A stretch of DNA of 64,000 bases from Neoakkermansia glycaniphila (GCF_001683795.1 NZ_LIGX01000014.1:1-64000), one strand, 5' to 3'. Positions 36,801 through 45,608 are shown, numbered from the stretch's first letter. Numbers and translations: made by a program. The notes: a model not told the origin generated them from the letters alone.

Positions 36801-39800
36801 TGCCGTCGCGCATGAACAGGAAAGCACCGTTATTCGTCGTCGCCAGCGTACCGCCATGGAACACCAGCGCAAGACTACGCGCACTCTGCTCGCTGTTCAA
36901 CTCGAACACGCCCTTCTCCTCCATCACGATCCGGCTCAGCAGAGTACCTGCCGTCCAGCCCACAACGGACTTCGCATCGCTCGTCACGACGGCCTTGCCG
37001 TTCTTCACAATCAAATCCCCGTTGACAATACCCTGCACCGTGCCGACAGCAGACGTCACGCCGAAAACGGCCGTACCGCCATCCGCATCGTCGGAACCGA
37101 TCGTCAGGCTTCCTGCCAAATGATTGCGTCCGGCAAAAGACAAAGTGCCCGAACCGAGCTTGACAATCCCGTTGCCGGAACCGGCAATCGCCTGCCCCTC
37201 CGCCACCGACACGTTATTTACCCCTGTATCGAGCGTCACGACCTTGCCGTTCAACGCATCCTGCACAATCGACAAACGACCCCAGATATTATCGGAAGCC
37301 CCATTCAACCATTGAAGCGTCGTACCTCCGGTCGCCGTAATGGCGCCTGTGCCGAGACCTCCGGCGGCAAAAGCGATCTTTCCTTGCTGCAGGGCGATCG
37401 CACCCGACCAGCCGGAATTATTCGTTCCAAGCGTCAACGTGGAATTCCCGGTCTTCGTCAGATTGCCGGAACCGCCGATCTCACCCGTACCGCCGAATGC
37501 ATAATCGCGATCCCCTTCCACGCGGATACTGCCCGGCGACACCTTGCCGACAAGGGCAAGATCATGCGCGCCCGCTGCGCCGAACACCACATGGTCGCCC
37601 GTATAGAAACGGTCGGTTGCCGTGGCCGTATTCCAGACTGCATCGCCCATGCCTGCCCTCCAGATACCGGCATCGTCCGGACCTGCCCATGTCAGTGAAG
37701 CGGCATCCGTCTGAGCGGTACCCGCCACCGTCAGCTTCAGGGAGCCGCCGTCCCATGCAAGAACGCCCGTCTGCCCCCGGCCCAGAACGGCCCCGTCGAA
37801 ATCAAGGGTCGCCGTATGGGAAGCTGCCGTCGCGTTGGCATTCGTCACCAGCGTATACGAACCTGCTGCGGCAAACCCCGTCACATTGGCGAACTTCACC
37901 AGCACCGTACCGGAACCCGTGATCGAACCCCCACCCATATTGATGGAATCCTGCGTCGCACCGATATCCATCAGCACATTCAGATTGGATCCTGCTGCCA
38001 CAGACAGGGAATTCAGCGACAAAGCCAGCGCGGCATTGTTCATCCCGAGCTCCAGCGTCGAATTCCCGGTCACGGCAAGCGCTCTTCCCGCCAGTGCATT
38101 GGCGTTTCCTGCCCTCAGCACGCCTTCCTTCAACTCCGTGCCGCCCGTAAACGTATTGTTGCCGGTCAGAATCAGGCGTCCCGCACCGGATTTGGCAAAC
38201 TTGCCCGCACCGCCGATCACGGAACCATAGGTCAAATCGCCGGAAGGAGCAAATTCGAACGTCCCGGCATTGATCGTCACATTGCTCTTCGTCGCGGCCG
38301 ACCAGTTCTGCATCACGAAACGCCCGGTTCCCGTCTTCGTAATCGTTGCCGCGTTATTGGATTGGGAACTGCGATCAATAGCCGTCAGCGTCTTGCCGTC
38401 GGCCACCTCAATCGTACTGGCATACCCTCCGGCAGTCAAATCCTTCACCACGGCATCCGAGAAAACGCGAAGAGCATTATTCGCAGCCCCCATGAACATC
38501 TTCCCGTCAATCACGATCTTGCCGCTATTGGCCGCATTGGCGCTTCCCAGATTCAACGTCACGCCCGAAACCGTCAACTCTCCGGTCACACGCAACGTAC
38601 GGGTCGCCGCCGAATCGGCCATAATGGTACCGTTGGCTCCGGTCGTCACGCGGTTGATTCCCGGCGAACCGCCATCCTTCCCTTCACCCACCAGCATCGT
38701 CCCGCCCAAAACCACGGTCGCATTCAGCGAACCCGCGCCCTTCAACGTTGAGGAAACCCCGGCAGCAATACCGACCGCTCCCGTCGACGCCGACTGGCCT
38801 TGCAACTCCAGCGAGGAATTGTTATTCAACGTAATCCCGCCTGCACCCGTCAGCGAAATGGAATCCAGCGAAAGAGTCGCTCCGCCGTTCACCACGATAG
38901 CCCCGGCCTGCGATGCCGTACCGGCCAAAACCAGCCTGCCGCCGCCCAAAGTAAAACCACCCGTACCGGACACACCGCCCGAAAGAATGGAATCCGTCGT
39001 TGCAACGACCGTATTCCCGGCACTTGTACCGTTGAACACCCAATCGTTCGCATACGAACCGCCTCCAACCGTAGCCAGTTCAAGCCTGCCGGACTTCATC
39101 TCGACCGCTCCCGTACCGAGAGCCTCGTTACTCTTCAAAATCACCGTACCGCCGTCAATCGTAGTACCGCCGGAATACGTATTCGCCGTCTCGATCGTCA
39201 ACGAACCGGAACCCGTCTTCACCAGCGCAGCCGTACCGCCGATCGACCCGGAACCCGCCAGCACCAAAGCGCCGCTATTCCCGGAAACGCTGATCTCGCC
39301 GGGGCGCACCAGACCTTCGATCGTCACCGTACCGGACACATCGGCGAAAAACACCGAATCGCTCTGCCTGAACGCAGCTGCCGCGCCCGAACCGTCCTTC
39401 CACACCTTATTGGCCTCATCGTTCTCCTTCCAAATCCCGTCGGGCCTGCCGTTCCAGTTCAAATCCTGCACATCGCCCGTCACCGTCAGCACCAGTTTGC
39501 CGTCCGTCTTGTAAGTATCCGTATTCCACGAAGCATGCTGCCACTCCGGCAGCACGAGAGACGAAACATCGAAAGACGCCACCCTGCTCAAATCCCCCGC
39601 AATCAGCGTATACTCGCCGGCTCCGACCCTCAATTCATACAAATTGAACAACAGGCGCACAGCCGCATCAGAACTCATCTCATCAACCGTCAAAGAACTG
39701 AAGGCGGATGTGGCGACATTCTTGCCGAGATCGAACATCAGTGACGAATCGGAACCAAGCGCCAGCGAACCCATCCGCACATGGCCGCCGGACGACTCCG

Positions 39801-42651
39801 CCGCACCAAGGCCAAGATCGGCCTTCACTCCCGTACCGGATGCGATCAGGGAACCCTTGCCATCCGCCTGCATCAGGCGCAGCGCATACGTACCCGCACC
39901 GGACAACTCGAGCGTACCGCCTCCGGAAAACACCGCACCGTTCAACACATTCGCCCCGGCAGCAAGCCTGGCTCCAGTCGCCACAGAAACGCGGCCGACC
40001 GACGAAGACGCAACATTCCCCAGACGCACATCGGCACCGCCATTCACCGTCAACGCATCGAAATTCGACAGCTTATTGGCAAAAGTCCCCTTCACATTGC
40101 TGAACGTCAGATTCCGGCTCCCGCGAACCTCGCCGCCGCCTTCGGAACCTCCATTCAACACCGCCCCTGCTCCGAAACTCGAAAGCGTGGACTCCGTGAA
40201 ATTCCGCACCGTAATATTCGTATCGCCGAACACGACACCCGCACCGCGGCTTCCTCCGAACAAGGAACCGTTGACAGCCAAAGCGGAAGAAGCTGCATTC
40301 GAACCGTCGACCGTCAAATGCGTACTGCTCGCATTCGAAGCAGTCCCCACATTACCCCCCGCATGCAACCCCGTACCGTTCCCGGCGGAACCGCCATACA
40401 CATTCCCGTTCAGAGTACCGCCGGAAATCAGCACATGCGTCCCCGTATTCGCATTCGTCGCCACATCGCCGTTATACCCTCCCGCAGCAATCCCGTTGTG
40501 GAACGTACCGCCGGAAATCTCGATAAACGTACTCCCCGTCACATTCCGGTTCGAGGCGCCGTTATTCATGCCTCCCGCAATAATGAAACCCGACGTCCCC
40601 GTACTCCCGGCAGTACCGAACGACCCGTTCGAAAACACCATCGTCGAAGAACCGTTGATATTCGAATTCCACGTACCGACAATACAGCCGTAATAGCCGA
40701 GAGCCGCAACCTGGCCGCCCGCCATCGACAACGCGCTGCTGGAAAACTCCAGATACATATTGCCGTTGAACGTCGAAATCGCATTCATGCCGAACACGGT
40801 TCCCGAATAGGCGGAATCGTTGTTATTGACGATCCTGCCCCCCTCGCCGACCTTGAAATACACATTCCCCGTCCCGTGGGACGAACATGCCACATTGAAG
40901 AAATTATTGGAATTCGCCGCAGCCTTCCACGTCCCCGCCAGCTCGATATACGCGCTCGAAGCCGTCGTCGACGTAATGAACGACGCCGTCGCAGAAGAAG
41001 CCCCGTTCAGCACCTCGCCCGTCACCCTCGCATTCACGGTCGTCCCCAAATTATTGATATCCGTCCGCACATCGGCAAGGGAAGACTTCGCAATCACCGT
41101 CGCCCCCGTCGGCCAGTCAACCACCCACGATGTCGAAGGCACCGTCGACGAATCGAGACTGCTATTCGACAAACGCTCCGTCCCCTTGGCATCCTTATCC
41201 GCCGCGGCAAGCCCCTTATAATCTGCGGCAAACGCCCCGCTATTGCTCCATGAAAGATCCGTCACCCCGACCAGAACGCCGCCGCCCTGCAAGGCTCCTG
41301 CCTGCAAACCGGCAAACCCGGCTCCGGTAGAAGACAAAGCTTCACCGATCAGCACGCCGTTGCGCCACACATAATACCCGGAAGACACCGATGAACCGTC
41401 CGTCGCGGTTCCCGTATGGTACACCACGCGAAAATCCACCACCTCATCCGTATTGGAACCGACATACAGAATCGTCGCCCCCCAGGAAATGCGATCCTCG
41501 GTAATATTCAGCAAACCGTTCGCCGTACCGTTCCCCACCTGCAGACTGAAAAGATTGTTCGCCGAAGCATTCGAAAACATCTGGAGGCTCAACTCGCAAG
41601 TAAACCCTTTCGCCATATCGAAACCGGCATCCGACCACGACTGCTGGAAAAACGACCTACCCGTACTCCGCACGAGAAACGCGTTCTGACCTTCCATCGC
41701 CGACCATGCCGTCCCCTGCACGGAGGGAGGCGCCGCATGCCCCATCGATGTAAAACGCGAATCCGATACAGCCACTCTGGCCAGCCCCGCACTACGCTGG
41801 CCGACGCCGAGAGCACGGGCGATATTGCCAGCCATAATCAGCTCACCCTGACGATTCGGGTGCAAATTGTCCCCGGTAAACGAAGCCGCAGCCAAAGGAG
41901 CGTCTCCCGCCCCCCGCAGGCCGAGATCCGTCTGAACGAACACATACCCCAACTCCGCCGCCTTCCTCTTCAACTCCTCGTTCACCTCGCGCACCCGCAT
42001 ATTGTACACGGACGGATTCCAGCTATTATACCCGACTCCCTCCTGCGGCAGCAGCGCGCCCACATAAACCTCCACATTCGGATTGGCAGCCCTGTACTGC
42101 TCCGCACACTTCAGAATACGGGCCACCATCGTCGCCGTATCCGGAGCGGTCGTATTATTCATGTGCAGAATATCGTTCGTTCCCGCCAGAATAAACACCT
42201 TCTCGGGATTGTACGTCGTTCCCGTATAGGGAGTCGGCGTTCCGAACTGCGTCGTACTCTGCCCCGTCCAATTGGCAATCGAAGAATGGATCGCGCCACC
42301 ATGAGTGCCCGCTCCACTGTCTCCCGTCAAATCGGAAGCCCACCAGCCGCTGTGGCCTTCATTCGTCTTGTTGAAAGTCATCCCGGCGTAGGAAAGCGCC
42401 GCCGACCCCTCGGCCCCATTCGTCTGATGGGAGCCCACAGGATTGTAGGCAACACCGTTATCGACGAAATTCTTGAACACCTGAAACCGGTAGCCGTTCC
42501 CGATACCCCCGCCGGCAGCCTGCGTAATGGAATCCCCGCAAAACGCGATCGAACCGGGAGTCACCGCAGGAACTGCGGCAAAAACTGAGGAAACAGAAGC
42601 GAAGCAAGCCAACAATGCACTCCGAAGGGAGAGAGGAAGATGCAGTTTCAT
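30838..42651 (-). CDS. Giant autotransporter with N-terminal SGNH esterase domain
   Basis: A 3937-residue surface protein. Signal peptide: residues 1-25. A complete SGNH/GDSL hydrolase domain follows: block I CGDSIT with nucleophile S41, block III LAGTNDIL with N159, block V DNLHPN with D261 and H264. Residues about 300-480 look like a concanavalin/LamG-type jelly roll. Residues about 560-3640 are passenger: Gly/Ser/Asn-rich beta-strand repeats including many autotransporter-associated strand units (LTKTGSGTLT, TYSGGTTIDGGT, NTFTGGTELKEG). The last 290 or so residues form the translocator barrel (GYKLSSWGGTVGMHLDL ... NAGYRYDF), ending in aromatic F. EstA-type esterase autotransporters are known, but they lack this huge repeat passenger. 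Probable role: removing acyl groups from host mucin glycans while anchoring the cell; that role is inference. Confidence 0.93.
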   Translation of the reverse strand: MKLHLPLSLRSALLACFASVSSVFAAVPAVTPGSIAFCGDSITQAAGGGIGNGYRFQVFKNFVDNGVAYNPVGSHQTNGAEGSAALSYAGMTFNKTNEGHSGWWASDLTGDSGAGTHGGAIHSSIANWTGQSTTQFGTPTPYTGTTYNPEKVFILAGTNDILHMNNTTAPDTATMVARILKCAEQYRAANPNVEVYVGALLPQEGVGYNSWNPSVYNMRVREVNEELKRKAAELGYVFVQTDLGLRGAGDAPLAAASFTGDNLHPNRQGELIMAGNIARALGVGQRSAGLARVAVSDSRFTSMGHAAPPSVQGTAWSAMEGQNAFLVRSTGRSFFQQSWSDAGFDMAKGFTCELSLQMFSNASANNLFSLQVGNGTANGLLNITEDRISWGATILYVGSNTDEVVDFRVVYHTGTATDGSSVSSGYYVWRNGVLIGEALSSTGAGFAGLQAGALQGGGVLVGVTDLSWSNSGAFAADYKGLAAADKDAKGTERLSNSSLDSSTVPSTSWVVDWPTGATVIAKSSLADVRTDINNLGTTVNARVTGEVLNGASSATASFITSTTASSAYIELAGTWKAAANSNNFFNVACSSHGTGNVYFKVGEGGRIVNNNDSAYSGTVFGMNAISTFNGNMYLEFSSSALSMAGGQVAALGYYGCIVGTWNSNINGSSTMVFSNGSFGTAGSTGTSGFIIAGGMNNGASNRNVTGSTFIEISGGTFHNGIAAGGYNGDVATNANTGTHVLISGGTLNGNVYGGSAGNGTGLHAGGNVGTASNASSTHLTVDGSNAASSALAVNGSLFGGSRGAGVVFGDTNITVRNFTESTLSSFGAGAVLNGGSEGGGEVRGSRNLTFSNVKGTFANKLSNFDALTVNGGADVRLGNVASSSVGRVSVATGARLAAGANVLNGAVFSGGGTLELSGAGTYALRLMQADGKGSLIASGTGVKADLGLGAAESSGGHVRMGSLALGSDSSLMFDLGKNVATSAFSSLTVDEMSSDAAVRLLFNLYELRVGAGEYTLIAGDLSRVASFDVSSLVLPEWQHASWNTDTYKTDGKLVLTVTGDVQDLNWNGRPDGIWKENDEANKVWKDGSGAAAAFRQSDSVFFADVSGTVTIEGLVRPGEISVSGNSGALVLAGSGSIGGTAALVKTGSGSLTIETANTYSGGTTIDGGTVILKSNEALGTGAVEMKSGRLELATVGGGSYANDWVFNGTSAGNTVVATTDSILSGGVSGTGGFTLGGGRLVLAGTASQAGAIVVNGGATLSLDSISLTGAGGITLNNNSSLELQGQSASTGAVGIAAGVSSTLKGAGSLNATVVLGGTMLVGEGKDGGSPGINRVTTGANGTIMADSAATRTLRVTGELTVSGVTLNLGSANAANSGKIVIDGKMFMGAANNALRVFSDAVVKDLTAGGYASTIEVADGKTLTAIDRSSQSNNAATITKTGTGRFVMQNWSAATKSNVTINAGTFEFAPSGDLTYGSVIGGAGKFAKSGAGRLILTGNNTFTGGTELKEGVLRAGNANALAGRALAVTGNSTLELGMNNAALALSLNSLSVAAGSNLNVLMDIGATQDSINMGGGSITGSGTVLVKFANVTGFAAAGSYTLVTNANATAASHTATLDFDGAVLGRGQTGVLAWDGGSLKLTVAGTAQTDAASLTWAGPDDAGIWRAGMGDAVWNTATATDRFYTGDHVVFGAAGAHDLALVGKVSPGSIRVEGDRDYAFGGTGEIGGSGNLTKTGNSTLTLGTNNSGWSGAIALQQGKIAFAAGGLGTGAITATGGTTLQWLNGASDNIWGRLSIVQDALNGKVVTLDTGVNNVSVAEGQAIAGSGNGIVKLGSGTLSFAGRNHLAGSLTIGSDDADGGTAVFGVTSAVGTVQGIVNGDLIVKNGKAVVTSDAKSVVGWTAGTLLSRIVMEEKGVFELNSEQSARSLALVFHGGTLATTNNGAFLFMRDGSAPFASIESQASVQTATMEANLVLNQTGTTMTVAKGTTVSGVDLVMSGNLSAGTATNTVTKEGAGTLQFTAGYGESGVLTVNGGTVIVSGQSFGASKFVVGAQGTFVFDMAGNEGGYTYSRALEGSGVVGVGAGKTLVLGADNSAFGGSFAVGAGATLTANAAAGTHAFSTRTGDDAIVLSGVSSRLLWSAASSADVLGQVSGTGTVEVSNGTLKLLHASNAYGDTLVKGGTLATYAEDGGNTVSGSLGSGRVSLEGGTLDLGSTAALAGKAVDLSSGTVISHAGQGLASTTVKGDGSVTLQLNLPAAGSDVWNLGVLGREARSTTRVLVESAADVPSLGATVAGDYGWVCEVFSSAGKAGWYDAAAGRIVWKDGEALTSRTTGTPADLVRQGGASLGSAVSGGSLLLGRVEADAANNTLILASPQQGDGLALSGVLTYEGSTATGKEFTVSGGSLSAASLDVTGRLTLASASTLTGGQSMIRDASVLSLSGSSSFSGMGGLGELSIFGSSVLTGADAGGLTILHEVKTTIGNHGVLTLANGAASAGYQAETHVSDGGTLQIGSAGAGRSAAVAGNLGSAGVDVANGGLLKVNAGSSLGSADVSVANGGRVEMLGGALFGSSSLSLANGATLALQGNVSLDGNTISSDRGANPVATGVISVSGGTASLMSSDVLRNFAGTLQAATGGTFDLNGHALASGTRVSLDGGTVQDLHLTDGVTLSNARGTAGRLGGNTELAGGTIGFSINPLDNAPYGYVADGVLSFTGGPVTFDFTTSGQVWNSYKGSNERTYVLVSAQGISIPAGADVNDLVSIRGIALENTRFQTNLAWDDAAGAFVLGFDGEAGNLRWAQAAGGSWGIGAGMSQWDMNGSQTDFMNHDNVLFGQLDGTAGPVAVDVSTADMFVGNMTFEGGTDYTFTGAGSLQAGAEQSTLSKTGSGTLTMGIVNTNYHGSVQLDGGTVNAVSQDALGTGNRIVVNGSVLNASVANALGTGAGGVLVLQSGSVHAGADDAFGDRTISMTGGLLDMGGHVVSNGVTMSGGALANAWRYDGALRADASASGLSLGGVDAARVTDLMVGNGHAVSDLAAGSRLVLAENHYQLTLNVENLDSRGGSNLIEFRNGQGTVAVANGAPLVLLADDGVYAALQNLYQGDIGGKAGQIADMLHVTNGTLDTGSLLLADRNGVALDLDSLEMYVKEIRNGAVVLSWFDVYKSSNGAINSYDALQRFAGVDLGGGSLSVNLGAPNAGETLEIKRLSGSNARAVLSLNGTSNTAAASVTLVNSASRLWGNGNPDSRFAGSILAANTDIVKKGTGTLTVEGRIDLDRYSSLSIEEGGISGNNRGTVYLSGNLKVAQGGRLEAMALNMESRDAMLTIGNGAVTLTGLSGSGKVSGNGTLAISGSGQSSSTADMGAFNGEIVGLGGSQTLTGTGGSQVGLRAMNGGEMILKSVSAGTTYASLNVAQGGRIGIGLDGSLNSNNRVTLLSGGTVAAGGTLALTLNTMAGLPNPFLHVADGATLAMQNGAKVVLSAAAGQEYIRDGAVPTTMVLVDRASLEGGLQLEYGNLFRKYYSAEKSVVFTRGNELVLTTYASEEGFYGNEKYYGGIGSSTSRAGGALLDAALASLNPQANDADSTLGRVMNYMDMMLDNTSLSYNPQEAARLAAAVAGSTVTSLAMSQHMAMRDQLLWVRNRVTQMGVDPGVQHEDMPYLHMWMQMNGANQRLDQSGDESGYKLSSWGGTVGMHLDLTPAWSAGMAFTAGYGDLTAQGADSLTGDVTMYYLNLFARTQQRDWGHAFIVTGGRSDFSTTRNVRFGQDGYEGKGDTNGTSLGAMYELTYDIFLDEERTSLLQPLFNASFVHTKIDGFEESGAGNAGLNVGSQDMTTATLALGARWMGHIGQNVFGRNAIAEFRLNLAQDMGDRRSSADVAFLGNRGAVQAVRGASIGSTAIQVGGGINVPVSLQSNIYLDVNADLRSGASSVSANAGYRYDF

Positions 42652-42678
42652 AAAAAGTAATCAATAGACAGCATCCTT

Positions 42679-42707
42679 CCTATACTCAATTCCTCCTCGT
42701 TTGGCAA
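42679..42707 (-). promoter_or_regulatory. Promoter of autotransporter gene
   Basis: On the minus strand TTGCCA (42707-42702) and TATAGG (42684-42679) are separated by exactly 17 bp. The -10 box lies about 28 bp before the ATG. No strong ribosome site is visible in the short leader. Confidence 0.6.
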
Positions 42708-42903
42708 TAACAAAAAACAGGATTTCGGCAATTAAATCAAAATACCGTCACACCGCCATATGATTAATAACAAAAAAATACCAAAAAACCCTTAAATAAA
42801 AAGATGAACATATCACATCATCCTCGGCATAGAACCAGCTCGCGCCAACCGCAACAACTAAGGGAAGAATGGCAAAATAGCCCTTCCAACACACTACCTA
42901 TGC

Positions 42904-42941
42904 AAAAACCCTCGGAAATCGTTTGGATTTCCGAGGGTTTT
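42904..42941 (-). terminator. Terminator of tRNA-Pro
   Basis: A perfect 15-bp stem (42906-42920 with 42926-42940), 5-nt loop and minus-strand T run follow the tRNA-Pro 3' end by 11 bp. The rest of the gap up to the autotransporter start (42708-42903) shows nothing recognisable. Confidence 0.92.
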
Positions 42942-42951
42942 AATGGGGAAA

Positions 42952-43028
42952 TGGTCGGGCTAGCGGGATTCGAACCCACGACCCCCTGCACCCCATGCAG
43001 GTGCGCTACCAGACTGCGCTACAGCCCG
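42952..43028 (-). tRNA. tRNA-Pro (GGG)
   Basis: A 77-nt cloverleaf: acceptor CGGGCTG with TAGCCCG, D stem GCGC/GCGC, anticodon stem CCTGC/GCAGG, loop ATGGGGT (anticodon GGG), T loop TTCGAAT, encoded ACCA. It reads proline CCC and CCU codons. It has its own promoter and terminator and is divergent from argC. Confidence 0.97.
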
Positions 43029-43035
43029 AATTGGG

Positions 43036-43049
43036 ACGCCAATTGGCGT
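43036..43049. promoter_or_regulatory. Perfect palindrome in tRNA-Pro leader
   Basis: ACGCCAATTGGCGT is a 14-bp perfect palindrome between the -10 box and the 5' end of tRNA-Pro. It could be a protein-binding site or a hairpin in the 5' leader; neither is proven. Confidence 0.35.
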
Positions 43050-43055
43050 GGGCGG

Positions 43056-43084
43056 AATATACACGCTCGTTTTGCTCTTGTCAA
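43056..43084 (-). promoter_or_regulatory. Promoter of tRNA-Pro
   Basis: Minus-strand TTGACA (43084-43079) and TATATT (43061-43056) with a 17-bp spacer form a near-consensus sigma-70 promoter 28 bp upstream of the tRNA 5' end. Confidence 0.85.
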
Positions 43085-43116
43085 TAGATTTTTTTCATGG
43101 CAAGATAATTTTCGTT

Positions 43117-44160
43117 ATGAAGCAAGTCAAGGTAGCAGTCATCGGCGCCAGTGGATACACCGGCCAGGAACTCTTGCGCATTCTCTTGCGCCATCAGGGT
43201 GTGGAACTTGTATGCGCCACCTCCCGCCAGTATGCGGGACAAATGCTGGAAGACGTCTTCCCCCGCTTCCGCCACGTACCCGGAGCCGACCTGCGCTTCA
43301 CGGATTCCGACGTACCCGCCGTCGCCGCAACGGGGGCCGAAGTCGCATTCCTCGCCCTCCCGCACGGCGTCGCCGCCGCCTATGCCCGCGGCCTTGTGGA
43401 TGCAGGAGTCAAAGTCATCGACCTCAGCGCGGACTTCCGCATCAGCGACCCCGCCGTCTATGAAGAATTCTACGACAAACCCCATCCCGACCTCGACCTG
43501 CTCAAGGAAGCCGTGTACGGCATGCCGGAATGGCACGGCGAAGAAATCCGCAAAGCCCGCCTCATCGCCTCCCCCGGCTGCTATCCCACCAGCATCCTCC
43601 TACCGCTCATCCCTCTGCTGAAAGCCGGACTGCTCGAAACGGAAGGCATCGTCGTCTGCTCGTCGAGCGGCGTCAGCGGCGCCGGACGCAAAGCCGACAT
43701 CTCCCTCCTCTTCTGTGAATGCAATGAAAGCGTGCGTGCCTACGGCGTACCGAAACACCGCCACCTGAGCGAAATCGAACAGGAACTCGGTGCCGCCGCC
43801 GGAGAAAAAATCGTCATCTCCTTCACACCGCACCTCGTCCCCGTCAACACAGGCATCTGCACCACCACCAGCGCAAAACTGAAACCCGGAGCCGACCCGG
43901 CCCAAATCGGGAAAACACTCGAAGGAGCCTACAAGAATGCTCCGTTCGTCCGCCTGCTGGGAGCCAATAAATGCGCCGACACGAAAAACGTCACCCGCAC
44001 CAACTTTGTGGACATCGGCTGGGCCTACGACCCGCGCACGGGCCGCATCGTCCTCATGAGCGCCGAAGACAACGTCATCAAAGGAGCCGGCGGCCAGGGA
44101 GTCCACGCCTTCAACGTCCTCTGCGGCTTCGACCCCACCGAAGGCCTCTGGATCATCTGA
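43117..44160 (+). CDS. argC: N-acetyl-gamma-glutamyl-phosphate reductase
   Basis: NADPH-dependent third step of arginine synthesis. The 347-residue product shows the Rossmann start VKVAVIGASGYTGQELLRIL, the catalytic cysteine in IASPGCYPTS, and the later GVSGAGRKA and FTPHLVPVNTGI segments typical of ArgC type 1. The ATG at 43117 is chosen because the NADP-binding strand begins at once; the open frame upstream overlaps the tRNA-Pro promoter. No Shine-Dalgarno is visible, and a GATAAT box at 43104-43109 would place transcription start at or beside the ATG, so the mRNA may be leaderless. A two-component regulator starts 23 bp downstream. Confidence 0.95.
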   Translation: MKQVKVAVIGASGYTGQELLRILLRHQGVELVCATSRQYAGQMLEDVFPRFRHVPGADLRFTDSDVPAVAATGAEVAFLALPHGVAAAYARGLVDAGVKVIDLSADFRISDPAVYEEFYDKPHPDLDLLKEAVYGMPEWHGEEIRKARLIASPGCYPTSILLPLIPLLKAGLLETEGIVVCSSSGVSGAGRKADISLLFCECNESVRAYGVPKHRHLSEIEQELGAAAGEKIVISFTPHLVPVNTGICTTTSAKLKPGADPAQIGKTLEGAYKNAPFVRLLGANKCADTKNVTRTNFVDIGWAYDPRTGRIVLMSAEDNVIKGAGGQGVHAFNVLCGFDPTEGLWII

Positions 44161-44183
44161 ATCCGCCTTCCGCCCCCGACCTC

Positions 44184-45608
44184 ATGGTGCAGCCGCTCCT
44201 GCTCATCGTCGATGACGAAAAACCCACGCGCGATGCCCTCCGCATGGCGCTGGAGGATCACTATGAGGTTTACACGGCTGCCAACCTCGCTCAGGCGCAG
44301 GCCATCCTCTCCTCCGAACCCATCGACCTCGTCCTCACCGACCTGCGCCTCGGTGGAGACAGCGGCATGGACATCCTCCAATACGGCAAAACCCTCGACG
44401 ACCCGCCCAACTGCATCGTCATGACGGCCTACGGCTCCGTCGACACTGCCGTGGAAGCCATGAAACAGGGTGCGTTCAGCTTCGTCACCAAACCCCTGAA
44501 CCTCGACGAAGTCGACCTCCTGCTTCAGCGAGCGAACCGCACACGCACCCTCGAAGAGGAAAACCGCGACCTGCAAACGCGGCTCGCACCATCCGCCGGA
44601 TTGGAAAAAATCCTCGGCGACACCCCGGAAATGCAAACCCTCTTCACCCGCATCCGGCAAGTCGCCCCCACGCGCACCACCGTCCTCATCGAAGGGGAAA
44701 GCGGCACGGGCAAAGAACTCGTCGCCCATGCCATCCACGCCCTCTCCGGCAGGCCGAAAAACAAATTCGTCGCCGTCAACTGCGCCGCCCTCTCCCCCCA
44801 GCTTCTGGAAAGCGAACTGTTCGGCCATGAAAAAGGCTCCTTCACCGGAGCCGGGCAACGCCGCATCGGACGATTCGAACAGGCCGACGGCGGCACCATC
44901 TTCCTTGATGAAATCGGGGAAATCGACGCCTCAACGCAAGTCAAACTCCTGCGCACCCTCTCCGAACGCACCATCGAACGCGTCGGCTCCAACGAACCGA
45001 TCAAAATCGACGTACGGGTCATCGCCGCGACGAACAAAAACCTCGCTGCCATGGTACGGGAAGGCACCTTCCGGGAAGACCTGTACTTCCGCCTCAACAT
45101 CGTACAGATCGACATGCCGCCCCTCCGCAACAGGAAGGACGACATCGTCCTGCTGGCCCACGCCTTCCTGAAGGAATTCTGCCGGGAAAACGGCAAAAGC
45201 GACAAAATCCTTACCAAGCCGGCCCTCCGCCTCCTCCGCAACTATTCCTGGCCCGGCAACGTACGCCAGCTCCGCACCGCCATCGAACACGGCGTCGTCA
45301 TGTCGTCCGGCAGGGAAATCGGCCCGGACGACCTCCCTTCCTTCCTCTCCGCCTCCAGTTCCGACGCCGAAAAAACCGTTTCCGCAAAAAACATCGGAAC
45401 GGATGCCGAACCGCTAGCAATTAGGCTTGAAAAACACCCCAATCTTAATTTACAATGGGTCGAGCGGCAAACCATCCGCAAAGCTCTCGAAATAGCGGAA
45501 TGCAACCGCTCGGAAGCCGCCCGGCTGCTCGGCATCAGCCGCCGCACACTCCATCGCAAGCTTGCGGAATATCCGGAGCTCGCCACCGATTTTCCATCCA
45601 GCACATGA
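44184..45608 (+). CDS. NtrC-family sigma-54-dependent response regulator
   Basis: The 474-residue protein has a receiver domain (D10, D11 and phospho-acceptor D53 in LVLTDLRLGG, K at about 104) and an AAA+ sigma-54 activation domain. The latter carries Walker A GESGTGKE, the sigma-54 contact loop GSFTGA (a Ser variant of GAFTGA), Walker B GGTIFLDEIGE and arginine fingers in FREDLYFRLN. A C-terminal Fis-type helix-turn-helix (AARLLGISRRTLHRKL) follows. No sensor kinase gene is adjacent. It overlaps the membrane glycosyltransferase by 4 bp (ATGA) and follows argC by 23 bp. Targets unknown. Confidence 0.94.
   Translation: MVQPLLLIVDDEKPTRDALRMALEDHYEVYTAANLAQAQAILSSEPIDLVLTDLRLGGDSGMDILQYGKTLDDPPNCIVMTAYGSVDTAVEAMKQGAFSFVTKPLNLDEVDLLLQRANRTRTLEEENRDLQTRLAPSAGLEKILGDTPEMQTLFTRIRQVAPTRTTVLIEGESGTGKELVAHAIHALSGRPKNKFVAVNCAALSPQLLESELFGHEKGSFTGAGQRRIGRFEQADGGTIFLDEIGEIDASTQVKLLRTLSERTIERVGSNEPIKIDVRVIAATNKNLAAMVREGTFREDLYFRLNIVQIDMPPLRNRKDDIVLLAHAFLKEFCRENGKSDKILTKPALRLLRNYSWPGNVRQLRTAIEHGVVMSSGREIGPDDLPSFLSASSSDAEKTVSAKNIGTDAEPLAIRLEKHPNLNLQWVERQTIRKALEIAECNRSEAARLLGISRRTLHRKLAEYPELATDFPSST

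Noticed and set aside
30838..42651. Recurrent short units in the passenger considered as CRISPR or satellite DNA
   Set aside because: The units vary in length and sequence and keep one open frame; they are protein repeats, not direct DNA repeats with unique spacers.
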